A DNA stretch of 6,647 nucleotides from CAZEJK01 sp964512045 (lineage in GTDB: Bacteria > Acidobacteriota > Thermoanaerobaculia > Thermoanaerobaculales > Sulfomarinibacteraceae). The DNA lies in the NCBI GenBank assembly GCA_964512045.1, contig CAZEJK010000281.1, positions 1 to 6,647 on the forward strand. Reading direction: 5' to 3'. The position numbers and the translations under genes are program-made. Below are positions 5,531 through 6,647 of this stretch, one piece after another (position 1 is the first letter of the stretch; every line of letters begins with the position of its first letter). The notes under the pieces were generated by a model. That model saw only the letters and a list, made by a program, of their open reading frames with translations. It made no database searches and was not told the origin of the DNA.

Positions 5531-6647
5531 TCACTCGTAGTCCACGCACCACTCGGTGAGCACGCCGGTGTCGCCTCCTGCGAGGTCGCTGACGGTGATC
5601 TCCCAGGTGCCGCCAACATCTTCGCCGTTGAACACGCCCAGCGGGTTGTTCGGCGAGAACGTGCCGCAGATGGCGCAGTTATTGGCCTGACACTCGTCCT
5701 CGACGGGATCTGCTGCGGAGTCGTCCAAGGTGGCGTCGATGTTGTTCTTGCGACACCCGTAAAAGGAGTCGGGGTTGCCCGGCCGGTCGATCAGGATGGC
5801 ACTCGTTCCGGTATCGAGATGGGTGAGCTGGACGACCAGATCGCCAACATAGGTGTGTGTGATGCGGACGATCACGTCCAAATCGGTGATCGAGCCCGAG
5901 TCACTGACGGTCAACGTGTCTGATACGCCTGCGGCATTGTTGTCCGGTATCGCCACGTTTGGGGTGGAGCACACCTGCCCGGGAGGCGTCACCGAGCCGC
6001 CTTCGTACAGGGTGAGCCCTCGCCAGACCTCACGGTTGCCGTCGCTGTTGAGGCCGACGAGATCGCCGGAGGACTCGAACGCCACGATCGGTGAGTCGTC
6101 GCTGACGCCGATCACGGGTAGCTGACCGTCGAACGCCAGAGTTGGCGCCGTCAAGGTGTCGGCGTCGATGTAGACCACGGAGCTTGCGGGCGATGCCAGC
6201 GGGTTGAGCCGCTCGGTGGCGATCCACCGCCCGCTCGAGTCCATGTCCGTGGAGATATGGAGCAGGAGCGACGGGTCAAGCGGCGTGGTGTCGGTCATCT
6301 GCTCGAACGTGTCACTGGTGCGGTCCCATCTGAAGACCTCGAGGTTACCGTCACTGTTACTGCCGGCGTAGTCGGCATCCGACAGGAACGCGATGTAGCG
6401 ACCGTCGCCGTTGGTCGAGGGGGCGTCGTTGGCGACTGGTGATGCGGAGTCGGTGATCTGGTCGTAGCTGCCGGTCGATCGGTCCCACTGGAACACCTCG
6501 GTGTTGCCATCGCCGTTGGCGGCATCCAGGTCACAGCTGGAGACGAACGCGACGTAGCGACCGTTGGCATTGCGGGAGATGCGGGGGCTGGCCGAGGAGC
6601 AGCCGGTCGTCGTCTGATCGATCTCGAAGCTCCCGCTGTCCCAGGCC
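5531..6647 (-). CDS. Secreted protein with PD40/TolB-like propeller repeats and C-terminal P-domain (5' end off the window)
   Basis: The frame is open from the right edge to a TGA at 5531-5533, giving at least 371 residues; the N-terminus lies beyond the window. The visible first half holds propeller-type repeats: NGRYVAFVSS, then NGDGNTEVFQWDR, DGRYIAFLSD, NSDGNLEVFRWDR, SGRWIATE and a diverged NSDGNREVWRG. This is the PD40/TolB pattern in which G-R-Y-I-A-F strands alternate with an Asn/Asp-rich loop. From about 5985 to the end is a proprotein-convertase P-domain: CSTPNVAIPD, ITHTYVGDLVVQL, GTWEITVSD and the closing TEWCVDYE, with several cysteines probably paired in disulfides. P-domains often sit at the C-terminus of secreted bacterial proteins, many of them proteases. 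No protease domain is visible here, though one could lie upstream. The GEVED protein gene follows after 14 nt, which implies co-expression. Confidence 0.85.
   Translation of the reverse strand, partial: AWDSGSFEIDQTTTGCSSASPRISRNANGRYVAFVSSCDLDAANGDGNTEVFQWDRSTGSYDQITDSASPVANDAPSTNGDGRYIAFLSDADYAGSNSDGNLEVFRWDRTSDTFEQMTDTTPLDPSLLLHISTDMDSSGRWIATERLNPLASPASSVVYIDADTLTAPTLAFDGQLPVIGVSDDSPIVAFESSGDLVGLNSDGNREVWRGLTLYEGGSVTPPGQVCSTPNVAIPDNNAAGVSDTLTVSDSGSITDLDVIVRITHTYVGDLVVQLTHLDTGTSAILIDRPGNPDSFYGCRKNNIDATLDDSAADPVEDECQANNCAICGTFSPNNPLGVFNGEDVGGTWEITVSDLAGGDTGVLTEWCVDYE
6320..6577. repeat. Diverged 159-bp tandem repeat encoding propeller blades
   Basis: The block starting at 6320 (CGGTCCCATCTG) recurs 159 bases later at 6479-6480 (CGGTCCCACTGG). 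The match continues through the codons for the Asn/Asp-Gly-Asn-x-Glu-Val loop (near 6343 and 6502) and the gatgtagcgacc / gacgtagcgacc block at 6392 and 6551. The 159-base period equals 53 codons, one PD40-like unit. A third, more diverged copy of the loop lies at about 6020-6049. The repeat is a coding repeat inside the P-domain protein gene, not a mobile element. Confidence 0.6.

Noticed and set aside
5531..5533. TGA ending the P-domain gene considered as another selenocysteine codon
   Set aside because: The P-domain ends normally just before it (WCVDYE), and the next gene's Shine-Dalgarno and ATG follow within 14 nt.

Overview
The window is GC-rich bacterial DNA that codes on both strands, with strong Shine-Dalgarno sites. 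Large secreted beta-rich proteins (GEVED, P-domain, PD40 propeller repeats), a lipoprotein thioredoxin with TPRs, a bacterial GPP34 protein and probable selenocysteine use suggest an Acidobacteriota- or Myxococcota-like organism. That placement is inferred from gene content only and is weak. No rRNA, tRNA, CRISPR array, transposase or phage gene was seen.

The main result is in the left third. A minus-strand gene that looks broken by an in-frame TGA (489-491) reads as one 442-codon selenoprotein (168-1496). It has a lipoprotein-type signal, a TPR-like helical region and a TlpA/ResA-type thioredoxin domain. The TGA sits exactly where the first cysteine of the CxxC redox motif belongs, giving U-G-A-C. 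A hairpin with bacterial SECIS geometry follows it. Naive gene calling would give two fragments, or a spurious 462-codon antisense ORF.

Layout from left to right: the tail of a probable plus-strand membrane protein (2-61); a strong inverted repeat between convergent genes (74-134); the selenoprotein (minus); a 5'-UTR hairpin that includes its Shine-Dalgarno; a GPP34-family protein (1585-2271, minus), possibly co-transcribed with the selenoprotein; a divergent intergenic region; a SAM methyltransferase (2404-3006, plus); a structured intergenic region; a small exported protein (3130-3525, plus); a convergent gap of about 360 bp with GC-rich hairpins; and a two-gene minus-strand unit of secreted proteins that runs off the right edge.

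In that last unit, the upstream gene (5531 to beyond 6647) carries PD40-like propeller repeats and a C-terminal P-domain. The downstream gene (3885-5516) carries an N-terminal beta domain, a DUF11-like domain and a C-terminal GEVED domain. They are 14 nt apart and probably act together outside the cytoplasm, in a role that cannot be read from sequence. No single pathway links all the genes here. The selenoprotein implies that SelA/SelB/SelC/SelD are encoded elsewhere in the genome.
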